9,714 nucleotides of DNA from an uncultured Clostridia bacterium (GTDB taxonomy: Bacteria > Bacillota > Clostridia > Oscillospirales > Acutalibacteraceae). The notes under the pieces were generated by a model that saw only the letters and a list, made by a program, of their open reading frames with translations, had not been told where the DNA came from and ran no database searches. Made by a program: the position numbers and the translations under genes. Of this stretch, positions 1 to 6,907 are shown one piece after another (positions within the stretch are counted from its first letter, which is position 1; each line of letters opens with the position of its first letter). The stretch is taken from NCBI GenBank assembly GCA_946405475.1, contig CAMJHI010000063.1, forward strand, positions 1 through 9,714. Direction: 5' to 3'.

Positions 1-6
1 TTCCGA

Positions 7-1341
7 TCAGTTAAAGTTCACTTTCTTAAAGTCTTTCCGCACGAAAATGACCGGGATGAGCACGAACAGGCCGATGATGGCGGCTGCCAGATAAATGTGC
101 GGCACGGGGATCTCGACGAGCTCGTTGTATTCATTCAGATAGGTCGCGTCGCTGAACGCGGAAATGACGAGGGAGCCGACCTTGGGGCCGACGACCATGG
201 GGATGAGCACCATGAAGATCATGCGGATGCCCTGGAACCGGCCCGCCATGCCTTCGGGCGTGAAATCGCGGATGGAGGCGTTGAGGATGATGGTGAGCAG
301 GCCGTAACCGGCGAACATGAGCACGGCGAACAGGCCGAACGTGCCCAGACGTTTCGCAAAGAACAGGCAGATCAGCCCTATGACGAACAGTCCGACCGAG
401 AGCATGGCGAACCGGCTCTTGCCGAGCTTGTCGATCATTTTGCCGAGCATGACCATGCCCGTCACGAGCAGCCCGACGGCGGCCACCGCCACCACCGCGG
501 CCACGGGCGTGATCTTGAGATTGTCAAAGCTGAAGTTCAGATAATGCTGCAAATAGATGAAAATATAGGGCATGAACACCTGCACGGCCGTGGTGAACAC
601 GGCGGTCGCCGCCAGCGAAATATAGAGCGGCTTGTTTTCTTTGATGACCGCGGGGCGGAAGCCGTAGGTCAGGTTTTTCCAGTAGCTCTCCTGCTTCTTT
701 TCGCCGGAAAGCGAATCCTTCACGGTGAAAAGCCCCGCGACGCCGCAGACCGTGACCAGCAGACCCAGCCCGATGAAGCACGCGGAATAGCCCGCCACGT
801 CAACGAGCAGACCGAACACGACCGAAACGATGACCGTGGCGAACACCGACATGAGCGCCAGCACGGATTCGACCGTGCCGCGGTTGGACACGTCGGTCAC
901 GTCGGTGACCCAGGCGTTGAACGCCGCGTCGTTGCTGGTGGAACCGAAAAAGGTCATGACGCAGTCCATGATGATGACCACGCTCACCGTAGCCGCCACG
1001 ATGGCGGCGGTGTCGGTCAGGCCGAAGAGCTTGCCGACGCTTTCGCGGCTGATGAAGGCGAACACGCACACCGAAAGCCCCCAGATGATGTAGCCGCCCG
1101 AAAGGAACAGCTTGCGGCGGTTGAGCTTGTCGCTGAGCGCACCCATGACAAGGGTGGTGAGCATGGCGGTCACCGCGCTGGCGCTGACCATGAGGCTGAT
1201 CTTTTCATGCGTCGCGCCGATCTTGTTGAACAGGAACGTGTTGAAATAAATGTTTTCGACCGCCCACGCGATCTGGCCGATGAAGCCGAACAGGATCACG
1301 TTGAACCAGAGCACGCCGCCGAGCTTTTTTGTCGAACTCAT
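7..1341 (-). CDS. MFS transporter, 12 membrane segments, possibly sugar-type
   Basis: This is an integral membrane permease of the major facilitator superfamily, with about twelve hydrophobic segments over 444 residues, the normal length. After the second segment it has a good motif A (GALSDKLNRRK), the cytoplasmic loop signature of the superfamily. A long cytoplasmic stretch (SGEKKQESYWKN) lies between the two six-helix halves, as expected. The substrate cannot be read from the sequence. The N-terminal part (WAVENIYFNTF) resembles GPH/SLC45-like sugar transporters of Clostridia, but that is only a resemblance. The start is ATG at 1341-1339, because an AAGGGTG ribosome site sits 6 bases before it. 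An in-frame GTG three codons upstream (1350) would place that site too close. The gene is complete, ending in TGA at 9-7. It is transcribed divergently from the two-component system; no functional link is evident. Confidence 0.9.
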   Translation of the reverse strand: MSSTKKLGGVLWFNVILFGFIGQIAWAVENIYFNTFLFNKIGATHEKISLMVSASAVTAMLTTLVMGALSDKLNRRKLFLSGGYIIWGLSVCVFAFISRESVGKLFGLTDTAAIVAATVSVVIIMDCVMTFFGSTSNDAAFNAWVTDVTDVSNRGTVESVLALMSVFATVIVSVVFGLLVDVAGYSACFIGLGLLVTVCGVAGLFTVKDSLSGEKKQESYWKNLTYGFRPAVIKENKPLYISLAATAVFTTAVQVFMPYIFIYLQHYLNFSFDNLKITPVAAVVAVAAVGLLVTGMVMLGKMIDKLGKSRFAMLSVGLFVIGLICLFFAKRLGTFGLFAVLMFAGYGLLTIILNASIRDFTPEGMAGRFQGIRMIFMVLIPMVVGPKVGSLVISAFSDATYLNEYNELVEIPVPHIYLAAAIIGLFVLIPVIFVRKDFKKVNFN

Positions 1342-1364
1342 CTTCTTCACCCTTTCTCATATAC

Positions 1365-1381
1365 GTAACAGTTATCATAAC
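1365..1381. promoter_or_regulatory. Candidate operator over the MFS -10 box
   Basis: Two palindromes share one arm: TAAC-A-GTTA (1366-1374) and GTTAT-C-ATAAC (1371-1381). Together they give three alternating half-sites spanning the -10 box and start point of the MFS promoter. This position would suit a repressor. It is AT-rich and short, so chance occurrence is possible, and no regulator is identified. Confidence 0.3.
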
Positions 1382-1402
1382 AAAAAAACGGCCTTTCGTC
1401 AA
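1374..1402 (-). promoter_or_regulatory. Sigma-A-type promoter of the MFS gene
   Basis: On the minus strand TTGACG (1402-1397) and TATGAT (1379-1374) are separated by 17 bases, and each matches the consensus at 5 of 6 positions. Transcription would begin near 1367, leaving a leader of about 25 bases before the ATG at 1341. Confidence 0.7.
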
Positions 1403-1460
1403 TATAAACTATATATAAGAAGCAAAATTATAAATTTCAAGTGAAATATTTTTATTATTC

Positions 1461-1490
1461 TTTACATTTACCGACAAGGTGTGCTATAAT
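1461..1490 (+). promoter_or_regulatory. Extended -10 promoter of the two-component operon
   Basis: TTTACA (1461-1466, 5 of 6) and a perfect TATAAT (1485-1490) are separated by 18 bases. TG at 1482-1483 makes it an extended -10. Transcription would start near 1497, giving a leader of about 54 bases. The leader holds a weak GCGC/GCGC hairpin (around 1511-1523) followed by six T residues, then the ribosome site. Confidence 0.8.
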
Positions 1491-1550
1491 ACCCACAACT
1501 CATTATTTTCGCGCCATGCGCGCTTTTTTGAGAACCGGAGGGAAGGACTT

Positions 1551-2261
1551 ATGGCTTTAGTCAAAATTTTAGTGGTCGACGATGACGTCAACATCTGTGA
1601 ACTGCTGCGTCTTTATCTCGAAAAAGAAAACTATGCCGTGCTCGTGGCCAACGACGGCGCCGAAGCCGTGAAAATGTTCGCCGAGCATCAGCCCAGCCTT
1701 GTGCTGCTCGACGTGATGCTGCCCAAGCTCGACGGCTGGCAGGTCTGCCGCGAGATCCGCAAAAGCTCCGACAAGCCCATCATCATGCTCACCGCCAAGG
1801 GCGAGACCTTTGACAAGGTGCTGGGGCTGGAGCTGGGCGCGGACGATTACATCGTCAAGCCCTTTGAAACCAAGGAGGTCGTTGCGCGCATCAAAGCCGT
1901 GCTGCGCCGCGCCGCGCCCTTCAGCGCCGCCGACGCCGTGAAAGAGGTGCGCTACGACAAGCTCGTGATCAACCTCACCAACTACGAGCTGCGCGTCAAC
2001 GGCGTGGTGGTCGACACGCCGCCCAAAGAAATGGAACTGATCTACCACCTGGCCAGCAACCCCAACCGCGTTTTTACCCGCGATCAACTGTTAGACGAAG
2101 TGTGGGGCTTTGAGTATTACGGCGACTCGCGCACGGTGGACGTGCACGTCAAGCGCCTGCGCGAAAAGCTCGAGGGCGTGTCCGATCAGTGGGAGCTGCG
2201 CACCGTCTGGGGCGTGGGCTATAAATTCGACGCCAAAGAAGCCCCCGAGCAGGGCAAATGA
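1551..2261 (+). CDS. OmpR/PhoB-family response regulator
   Basis: This is a 236-residue cytoplasmic transcription regulator of a two-component system. The receiver domain (about 3-118) has the acidic cluster D10-D12, phospho-acceptor D54 in LLDVMLPKLDG, switch T81 and K103 in VKPF. All catalytic positions are intact. The C-terminal winged helix (about 133-230) contains TPPKEMELI, SRTVDVHVKRLREK and the closing TVWGVGYKF typical of OmpR/PhoB proteins. ATG at 1551 is the start, because GGAGGG (1537-1542) and AAGG (1543-1546) precede it and homology begins there. An upstream in-frame ATG at 1479 precedes the predicted transcription start and is not used. The stop overlaps the kinase start as ATGA, so the two are co-translated. 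It probably controls the htrA-like gene downstream, where tandem 11-bp repeats are found. Confidence 0.95.
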   Translation: MALVKILVVDDDVNICELLRLYLEKENYAVLVANDGAEAVKMFAEHQPSLVLLDVMLPKLDGWQVCREIRKSSDKPIIMLTAKGETFDKVLGLELGADDYIVKPFETKEVVARIKAVLRRAAPFSAADAVKEVRYDKLVINLTNYELRVNGVVVDTPPKEMELIYHLASNPNRVFTRDQLLDEVWGFEYYGDSRTVDVHVKRLREKLEGVSDQWELRTVWGVGYKFDAKEAPEQGK

Positions 2262-3781
2262 GCCGCATGAAAAAGCCCGGAAAAAAGACCAAAAAGCGCC
2301 GTCCGCCGTCGCTGCGGCGGCGTTACACCGTCGGCTTCACGCTGATCATTTTTCTTTGCTTCAACCTGCTGGGCGCGTCGCTCGTGGGCTTCACCGCCCA
2401 TTACCGCTACCGCAAAACCGTTGAGCAGCTGTCGCACCAGACCGAAAACGTGGCGCAGACCACCTCCGAGCTCATCCGCGGCGGTCACCTGAGCATTTAC
2501 GGCTCTTCCGACAATTCCACGGCCATGCTCTGTTCCACGCTCGACCTCATCAGCAACACGCTCGAGGCCGACGTTTACATCTGCGACACCTACGGCAACC
2601 TGTATATGTGCCGCGACCTGATCCGCAACGGGCAGATCGCGGAGGACGGCTATTGCCCGATCCACACCAACCTCAACCTGCCGGAAAACATCCTCAACGC
2701 CGTCATCGACGGCTCTTACGCCGGCGTCACCAACAAGATCGGCGCCAACCGGGAATATCAGTTTCTGGTCGGCGAGCCGATCACGGTGCACGGGCGCACC
2801 GTGCTCATGGTGTTCGCCTCCGCCTCCGTGCGCAGCAGCCTGCTGGCGTATCTGGCGCCGATCGTCGGCATGTTTTTCATTGCCGAGGCCATCGCGCTGG
2901 TCATTGCCGCGCTCACGGTCTACCGCTCGGTGCGCAGCCTGACCGCGCCGCTCGTCAGCCTGAGCAACGCGGCGCACAGCTATGCCCGGGGCGATTTCAG
3001 CCCCCGCGTCAACATCGACCGCAACGACGAGATCGGTCAGCTCGCCGGGGCGTTCAACCAGATGGCGGCCGATCTGGAGCGGCTGGAAAGCTCCCGCCGC
3101 AGCTTTGTGGCAAACGTGTCGCACGAACTGAAAACGCCCATGACCACCATCGGCGGCTTTATCGACGGCATGCTCGACGGCACCATCCCCCCCGACAGGC
3201 ACCGGGATTATCTCACCATCGTTTCCGCCGAGGTCAGGCGGCTTTCGCGCATGGTCGTGTCCATGCTCAACCTGTCCAAGATCGAAGCGGGGCAGCTCGA
3301 CCTGAAATTTGCGCCCGTCGACATTCGCGCCCTGCTCATCGAAACCACCCTCAGCTTTGAAAAGCAGATCGAACAAAAGCATCTGGATATCCGCGGCTTC
3401 GACATCATGCTGCCGCATACCATCCGCGCCGACCGCGACCTGATGAGCCAGGTGGTCTACAACCTGATCGACAACGCCGTCAAATTCACGCCGGACGACG
3501 GCTCCATCACCTTTTCCGCGTCCGTCACCGAAAACGACCGCGTCGAGGTCAAGATCCTCAACAGCGGCGTCGGGATCCCGAGCGCTGAAAAAGCCCGCAT
3601 TTTCGAGCGGTTCTACAAGGTCGACAAATCCCGCAGCTACGACAAAAAGAGCAGCGGGCTCGGCCTGTACATCGTCAAAAGCATCCTCGACCTGCACGGC
3701 GGTTCCATCCGCGTGGAAAGCGCGGTCGGGCAGTATACCGAGTTCATTTTTGAAGTTCCGAAAGATTCCGCCGACAACTGA
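2258..3781 (+). CDS. Membrane sensor histidine kinase (HAMP-HisKA-HATPase)
   Basis: This 507-residue kinase is the partner of the preceding regulator. A very basic N-terminus precedes membrane segment 1 (about 24-47). A roughly 150-residue extracytoplasmic sensor of unrecognised type follows, then segment 2 (about 199-221) and a HAMP linker (about 222-275). The dimerisation/phosphoacceptor domain has H289 in NVSHELKTPM. The ATPase domain has the N box ending at N406 (NLIDNAVKFTP), an F box (IFERFYKVDKS) and a G2 box G467-L-G-L. The G1 box reads N435-S-G-V-G, with Asn where Asp is canonical. Such NxG variants occur in other Firmicute kinases, so activity is still expected. The start codon overlaps the regulator's stop, and the only ribosome site is a weak AGGG, which points to translational coupling. 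The domain plan resembles PhoR, WalK and CssS. The signal sensed is unknown, but the neighbouring protease suggests envelope stress. Confidence 0.95.
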   Translation: MSRMKKPGKKTKKRRPPSLRRRYTVGFTLIIFLCFNLLGASLVGFTAHYRYRKTVEQLSHQTENVAQTTSELIRGGHLSIYGSSDNSTAMLCSTLDLISNTLEADVYICDTYGNLYMCRDLIRNGQIAEDGYCPIHTNLNLPENILNAVIDGSYAGVTNKIGANREYQFLVGEPITVHGRTVLMVFASASVRSSLLAYLAPIVGMFFIAEAIALVIAALTVYRSVRSLTAPLVSLSNAAHSYARGDFSPRVNIDRNDEIGQLAGAFNQMAADLERLESSRRSFVANVSHELKTPMTTIGGFIDGMLDGTIPPDRHRDYLTIVSAEVRRLSRMVVSMLNLSKIEAGQLDLKFAPVDIRALLIETTLSFEKQIEQKHLDIRGFDIMLPHTIRADRDLMSQVVYNLIDNAVKFTPDDGSITFSASVTENDRVEVKILNSGVGIPSAEKARIFERFYKVDKSRSYDKKSSGLGLYIVKSILDLHGGSIRVESAVGQYTEFIFEVPKDSADN

Positions 3782-3789
3782 TACCGTAT

Positions 3790-3828
3790 GTTCATAAAAT
3801 GTTCACAAAGTTGAAACGTAAGTTTAAT
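3790..3828 (+). promoter_or_regulatory. PhoB/OmpR-type direct repeats and promoter of htrA-like gene
   Basis: Two adjacent 11-bp units, GTTCATAAAAT (3790-3800) and GTTCACAAAGT (3801-3811), match at 9 of 11 positions. They are followed 11 bases later by a -10-like TTTAAT (3823-3828, 5 of 6). No good -35 box is present at the right distance; the repeats occupy that region. This is the geometry of promoters activated by OmpR/PhoB-type regulators, whose dimers bind head-to-tail 11-bp half-sites, and the units resemble Pho-box half-sites. Transcription would start near 3835. The cognate regulator is encoded two genes upstream, so direct control is inferred. Confidence 0.6.
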
Positions 3829-3874
3829 ACACGGGCTCTATGATGAGAATCGACGATGAAAGGAGTAAATCATC

Positions 3875-5494
3875 ATGGAAGAAAACAACAATCTGTTTGA
3901 ATCGACCAACGTTGATCCCATCCCTGCGGAGCAGCCCGTCGAAGAACAACCCATCGAAGCACAGCCCGTTGAAGCGCAGCCCGTTGAAGCACAGTCTGTT
4001 GAGGCACAGCCCGTTGAGGCGCAGCCTGTTGAGGCGCAGCCTGTTGAGGCGCAGCCTGTAAACGAGCAGCCGTATGAAGCACAGCCCGACGGCTACACGC
4101 CGCCCACCTATACCCCGCCGACTTACACGCCCCCCGCATACACGCCGCCGACCTACACGCCGCCCGGCTACACGGTGCCTGTGCCCCCGCAGAAGCCGAA
4201 AAAGAAAAAAACGGGGCTGGTCGTGTTCTGCGTGCTCATGGCGCTGCTGATCCTGACCGTGGGCATTTCGGTGCCGGTCTCGCTCCTCATTTACAGAAGC
4301 ACCGGCAGCTCCCAGACAAGCAGCGGCACCGTTGACGACGGCGCTCAGGCCGACAAAGACGCGCCGCAGCTTGAGCTGAACAAATCGCCCAAGAGCAGCG
4401 CCTCCTCTAACGGCAAAGCGCTGACCCCGGCCGCGATCTATGAAAAGATCTCGCCGAGCATCGTGGCGGTCAAGCTCTATTCCCGGAGCAGCCAGAGCGC
4501 TTTCACCTCCGGCACGGCCGACGGGTCGAACGGCTCCGTCGCCTCCGAAGGCACGGGCATCATCATGAATGAGGACGCCTCCAAGACCTACACCTACATC
4601 CTCACCTGCGCGCACGTCATTTCCGAAAAGAACATGACGGCCGTGATCGAAACCGAAGACGGCACCCGCTATGACGCCGAGATCGTCGGCTATGACGCCC
4701 GCACCGACGTGGGCGTGCTGCGCATCAAAAAAACCGGCTTCACCGCCGCCGAATTCGGCGATTCCGACGCGCTGGCGGTCGGCGACCCGATCTACGCCAT
4801 CGGCAACCCCGGCGGCAGCGAGTTTTTCGGCTCGTTCACCGACGGCATCGTGTCCGCCATCGGCCGCTCCATCACCAGCAGCATCGGCTACGATATGATC
4901 TGCATCCAGCACAACGCCGCCATCAGCCCCGGCAACTCCGGCGGCCCGCTGGTCAACGAATACGGTCAGGTCATCGGCATCAATTCCTCCAAGATCGCCG
5001 CGACTGAGTTTGAAGGCATCTCCTTCGCCGTGCCCATCACGCAGGCGAAAGACGTGATCAACAAGGTCATGCAGTACGGCTACGTGCCCGGCCGCCCGCG
5101 GCTCGGCATCAGCTACGTGCCCAACGACGCCTCCGGCATCAGCAGCGTTTACGCCATCGCCGTGCAGATGAAGGGCCTGCCCAGCGGCTCGCTGGTCATT
5201 GCCAAAATCGAAAACGGCAGCGACCTGGCCAATACCGACGTGCAGGTGGGCGACATGATCACCGCCGTCAACGGCAAAAAGATGGATAAGGCCGACGTGC
5301 TGCTGGAAACCATCGCCAACTCCAAGGTCGGCGACACGCTCACGCTGTCCATCTTCCGCATTCAGGTGCAGGGCGGGCGCTACGCCACCTCCACCTTTGA
5401 CGTGAAGGTCAAGCTGATCGAAGAAACCAACAACCAGAACGACGAGGAAGAAACCACGAGAGCGCTGACGTATGAAGACATCTTCGGTTTTTGA
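3875..5494 (+). CDS. htrA: HtrA/DegP-like trypsin-fold serine protease with PDZ domain
   Basis: This 539-residue membrane-anchored envelope protease is expected to degrade or refold damaged exported proteins. Residues 1-112 form a cytoplasmic low-complexity tail: eleven pentads of the EAQPV type (18-71), five YTPPx units (74-98), then a KPKKKK stop. One membrane segment (about 114-138) follows, then a Ser/Gly linker. The protease domain has the catalytic triad H247 (LTCAHVIS), D278 (ARTDVGVL) and S355 (SPGNSGGPL), all intact. One PDZ domain spans about 415-505, with LGISY as a likely carboxylate-binding loop. The C-terminus is acidic and ends in DIFGF. ATG at 3875 is preceded by AAAGGAG (3859-3865). 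HtrA proteins of Firmicutes usually have a much shorter cytoplasmic tail. Placement after a two-component system mirrors CssRS control of HtrA in Bacillus. Its end overlaps the HAD gene by 23 bp. Confidence 0.93.
   Translation: MEENNNLFESTNVDPIPAEQPVEEQPIEAQPVEAQPVEAQSVEAQPVEAQPVEAQPVEAQPVNEQPYEAQPDGYTPPTYTPPTYTPPAYTPPTYTPPGYTVPVPPQKPKKKKTGLVVFCVLMALLILTVGISVPVSLLIYRSTGSSQTSSGTVDDGAQADKDAPQLELNKSPKSSASSNGKALTPAAIYEKISPSIVAVKLYSRSSQSAFTSGTADGSNGSVASEGTGIIMNEDASKTYTYILTCAHVISEKNMTAVIETEDGTRYDAEIVGYDARTDVGVLRIKKTGFTAAEFGDSDALAVGDPIYAIGNPGGSEFFGSFTDGIVSAIGRSITSSIGYDMICIQHNAAISPGNSGGPLVNEYGQVIGINSSKIAATEFEGISFAVPITQAKDVINKVMQYGYVPGRPRLGISYVPNDASGISSVYAIAVQMKGLPSGSLVIAKIENGSDLANTDVQVGDMITAVNGKKMDKADVLLETIANSKVGDTLTLSIFRIQVQGGRYATSTFDVKVKLIEETNNQNDEEETTRALTYEDIFGF
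3926..4087 (+). repeat. 15-bp in-frame tandem repeats coding EAQPV pentads
   Basis: About eleven 15-bp units encode residues 18-71 of the HtrA-like protein. Three consecutive copies (4013-4057) are identical at the DNA level, which suggests recent slippage or unequal crossing-over. Units keep the reading frame, so copy number could vary without breaking the gene. Confidence 0.9.
4094..4168 (+). repeat. 15-bp tandem repeats coding YTPPx pentads
   Basis: Five 15-bp units encode Tyr-Thr-Pro-Pro-x (residues 74-98) immediately after the EAQPV array. The unit length is the same but the composition is unrelated. Together they form a long extended cytoplasmic spacer before the lysine cluster and membrane segment. 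Confidence 0.88.
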
Positions 5495-6260
5495 GCAAAC
5501 AAAATATTTCATCATTGATATGGACGGCACCTTCTATTTGAGCAACCGCGTCATAGAAGGCGCCCCGTCCTTCATCGAAGCCCTTTGGAACACCGGGCGG
5601 GATTATCGCTTTTTCACCAACAATTCCTCCAACAACGTGGCGGTCTGCCGCGAAAAGCTGGCCAACATGGGCTTCCCCGTGGAGGAGGACCGCGTGATCA
5701 TCTCCTCCCACGTGACCATTGATTACCTGAACAAAACGTACCCGGGCAAGCGGGTCTACCTGCTGGGCAACGAGCGCCTCACCGCCGACTTCATCGCCGG
5801 CGGCGTTGTGCTGGATGAAACCGACCCGGACGTGGTCGTGCTCGGCTTTGACACGACCCTCACCTACGAAAAGATCCGCAAGGCGGCCAACCTGCTGGCA
5901 GCCGGGGTGCCGTATATCGCCACGCACCCCGATTTCAACTGCCCCATGGCCAGCGGCTTCATGCCCGACACGGGTTCCATGATCGAGCTGTTCGCCGCCT
6001 CCACCGGGCGCCGTCCGCTCGTGATGGGCAAGCCCATGACGCAAACGGTCGATTACATCACCGACCTGCTCGGCTGCGAGCGGGAGCAGCTCGCCTTTGT
6101 GGGCGACCGGCTCGAAACCGACATCGCCATCGGCGCCAAGCACGGCATTCCCACCGCTCTGGTGCTCAGCGGCGTGACCAGCATTGAAAGCTACCGCCGC
6201 AGCGGTATCCGCGCGGACGTTGTGGTGAAGGATCTGGCGCATCTGGCGGAATACCTGTAA
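5472..6260 (+). CDS. HAD-IIA family phosphatase (NagD/Pho13/AraL-like)
   Basis: This is a cytoplasmic 262-residue hydrolase of the haloacid dehalogenase superfamily, predicted to remove phosphate from a small sugar phosphate or nucleotide. All four motifs are present: nucleophile D16 and acid D18 in IIDMDGT, T49 in FFTNNSS, K187 in VMGKP, and D212/D217 in FVGDRLETD. The conserved TNN segment, the C2-type cap between motifs II and III (about 80-180) and the length fit subfamily IIA. The substrate is not predictable. The ATG at 5472 lies inside the protease gene, 23 bp before its stop, and no strong ribosome site precedes it, so coupled translation is likely. Starting there puts motif I at the usual distance from the N-terminus; the next Met is inside motif I. 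No clear terminator follows. The repeat element begins 13 bases after the stop. Confidence 0.92.
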   Translation: MKTSSVFEQTKYFIIDMDGTFYLSNRVIEGAPSFIEALWNTGRDYRFFTNNSSNNVAVCREKLANMGFPVEEDRVIISSHVTIDYLNKTYPGKRVYLLGNERLTADFIAGGVVLDETDPDVVVLGFDTTLTYEKIRKAANLLAAGVPYIATHPDFNCPMASGFMPDTGSMIELFAASTGRRPLVMGKPMTQTVDYITDLLGCEREQLAFVGDRLETDIAIGAKHGIPTALVLSGVTSIESYRRSGIRADVVVKDLAHLAEYL

Positions 6261-6273
6261 ACGCCTTTATCAT

Positions 6274-6464
6274 GCGTAATGCGAAAGGCGAAATGAATGA
6301 TGAATTAGGAATGATGAATGAGGAATGGTGGAAGGGCTCCGCCCTTACCCGATTTTATTTCATGGATCCATTCATCGCTATCCGCTGAAAACTGACTACT
6401 GCTATCAGCTATCGGCTATCGGCTGACATCCAATTCCTAATTCATAATTCATAATTCCTAATTA
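6274..6464 (+). repeat. Heptad-repeat intergenic element, copy 1
   Basis: This non-coding element fills most of the 223-bp gap between the HAD and XRE genes. Eight consecutive 7-mers in one register (6274-6329) shift from GCGAAAK type to GAATKAK type. A core follows (6330-6401) with a perfect hairpin, a short variable spacer that includes the palindrome ATGGATCCAT (6362-6371), and a 32-bp block ending in CTGACTACTG. Nine more in-register 7-mers (6402-6464) change from CTATCGG type to AATTCNT type, the complement of the left GAATTAG family. The outer arms therefore form degenerate inverted repeats, as in MITEs. Copy 2 (9486-9714) is the reverse complement, sharing 27-bp and 32-bp core blocks with one mismatch each. 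No open frame of note lies inside. Confidence 0.85.
6332..6346 (+). other. Core hairpin of repeat copy 1
   Basis: AAGGGC (6332-6337) and GCCCTT (6341-6346) form a perfect 6-bp stem around TCC. On the minus strand the loop reads GGA, a GNA-type triloop closed by C-G. The sequence downstream (ACCCGATTTTATTT) is only weakly terminator-like, so the hairpin might end transcription from the HAD gene; this is uncertain. Confidence 0.6.
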
Positions 6465-6483
6465 AAAAAGGGGGAGTTTTCCT

Positions 6484-6894
6484 ATGGCATTCAAAGACAA
6501 TCTGCGGCTTCTGCGCCGCGCCTGCGGCTTCAGCCAGGAAGAAGTGGCCAACGTGCTCGGCGTTGACCGTTCGGCCTATTCCTATTATGAAAGCGGCAAG
6601 ACCGAACCCAACATGAGAAATCTGGTCAAGATCGCCAGAATGTACCGCGTGAGCACCGACACCCTGCTGGATAACGAGGGCTTTGCCGCCACGATGTGCA
6701 TTGACAACGAGCAGGTGCCCGAAACCAACATGCCTGTGGTCATTCTGCGCACACTCAAGCAGTGTTCCAACGACGAGCGCACCCTCATCGCGCTGTTCCG
6801 CACGATGGAGGACAAAAAGCTCGCGCTGGCCACGCTGGAAAAAATCGTGGAAGAATCCGAAGCGGCCAAGCAGGACGAGGCTGACAATAAATAA
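6484..6894 (+). CDS. XRE-family helix-turn-helix regulator
   Basis: This is a 136-residue cytoplasmic DNA-binding protein. Residues about 5-62 form a Cro/C1-type HTH: LRLLRRACGFSQEEVANVLG and then SAYSYYESGKTEPNM match the usual five-helix pattern with SQ..VA and Y..YE.G. The C-terminal part (about 75-136) is an unrecognised helical region rich in charged residues, perhaps for dimerisation or signal binding. GGGGGAG (6470-6476) lies 7 bases before the ATG. The zinc-ribbon membrane gene follows after 13 bp, so they form one operon. Its promoter must lie within repeat copy 1 or farther upstream. CTGACA (6423-6428) and CATAAT (6443-6448 or 6450-6455) are present, but at 14 or 21 bases apart rather than 17. 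The target is unknown; self-regulation is usual for this family. Confidence 0.9.
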   Translation: MAFKDNLRLLRRACGFSQEEVANVLGVDRSAYSYYESGKTEPNMRNLVKIARMYRVSTDTLLDNEGFAATMCIDNEQVPETNMPVVILRTLKQCSNDERTLIALFRTMEDKKLALATLEKIVEESEAAKQDEADNK

Positions 6895-6907
6895 GGAGCG
6901 TTGACGC

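Noticed and set aside
97..1368. Long plus-strand open frame of 423 codons opposite the MFS gene
   Set aside because: Its translation is rich in His, Asp, Glu and Arg with no domain, as expected for the antisense of GC-rich membrane-protein codons. The minus-strand MFS has clear membrane segments, motif A and a promoter.
1510..1529. Possible attenuator in the response-regulator leader
   Set aside because: Only a 4-bp GCGC stem before six T residues, too weak to call a terminator from sequence alone.
2219..3697. Minus-strand open frame of 492 codons opposite the histidine kinase
   Set aside because: Low-complexity antisense composition and no motifs. The plus strand carries all kinase boxes.
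3824..5530. Minus-strand open frame of 568 codons opposite the protease
   Set aside because: Gly/Val/Asp-rich shadow with artificial repeats that are just the complement of the pentad-coding DNA. The plus strand has the intact catalytic triad.
6262..6290. CGCCTTT...AAAGGCG inverted repeat as terminator of the HAD gene
   Set aside because: The 15-base loop and lack of a following T-run make it unconvincing, and its right arm is part of the heptad array.
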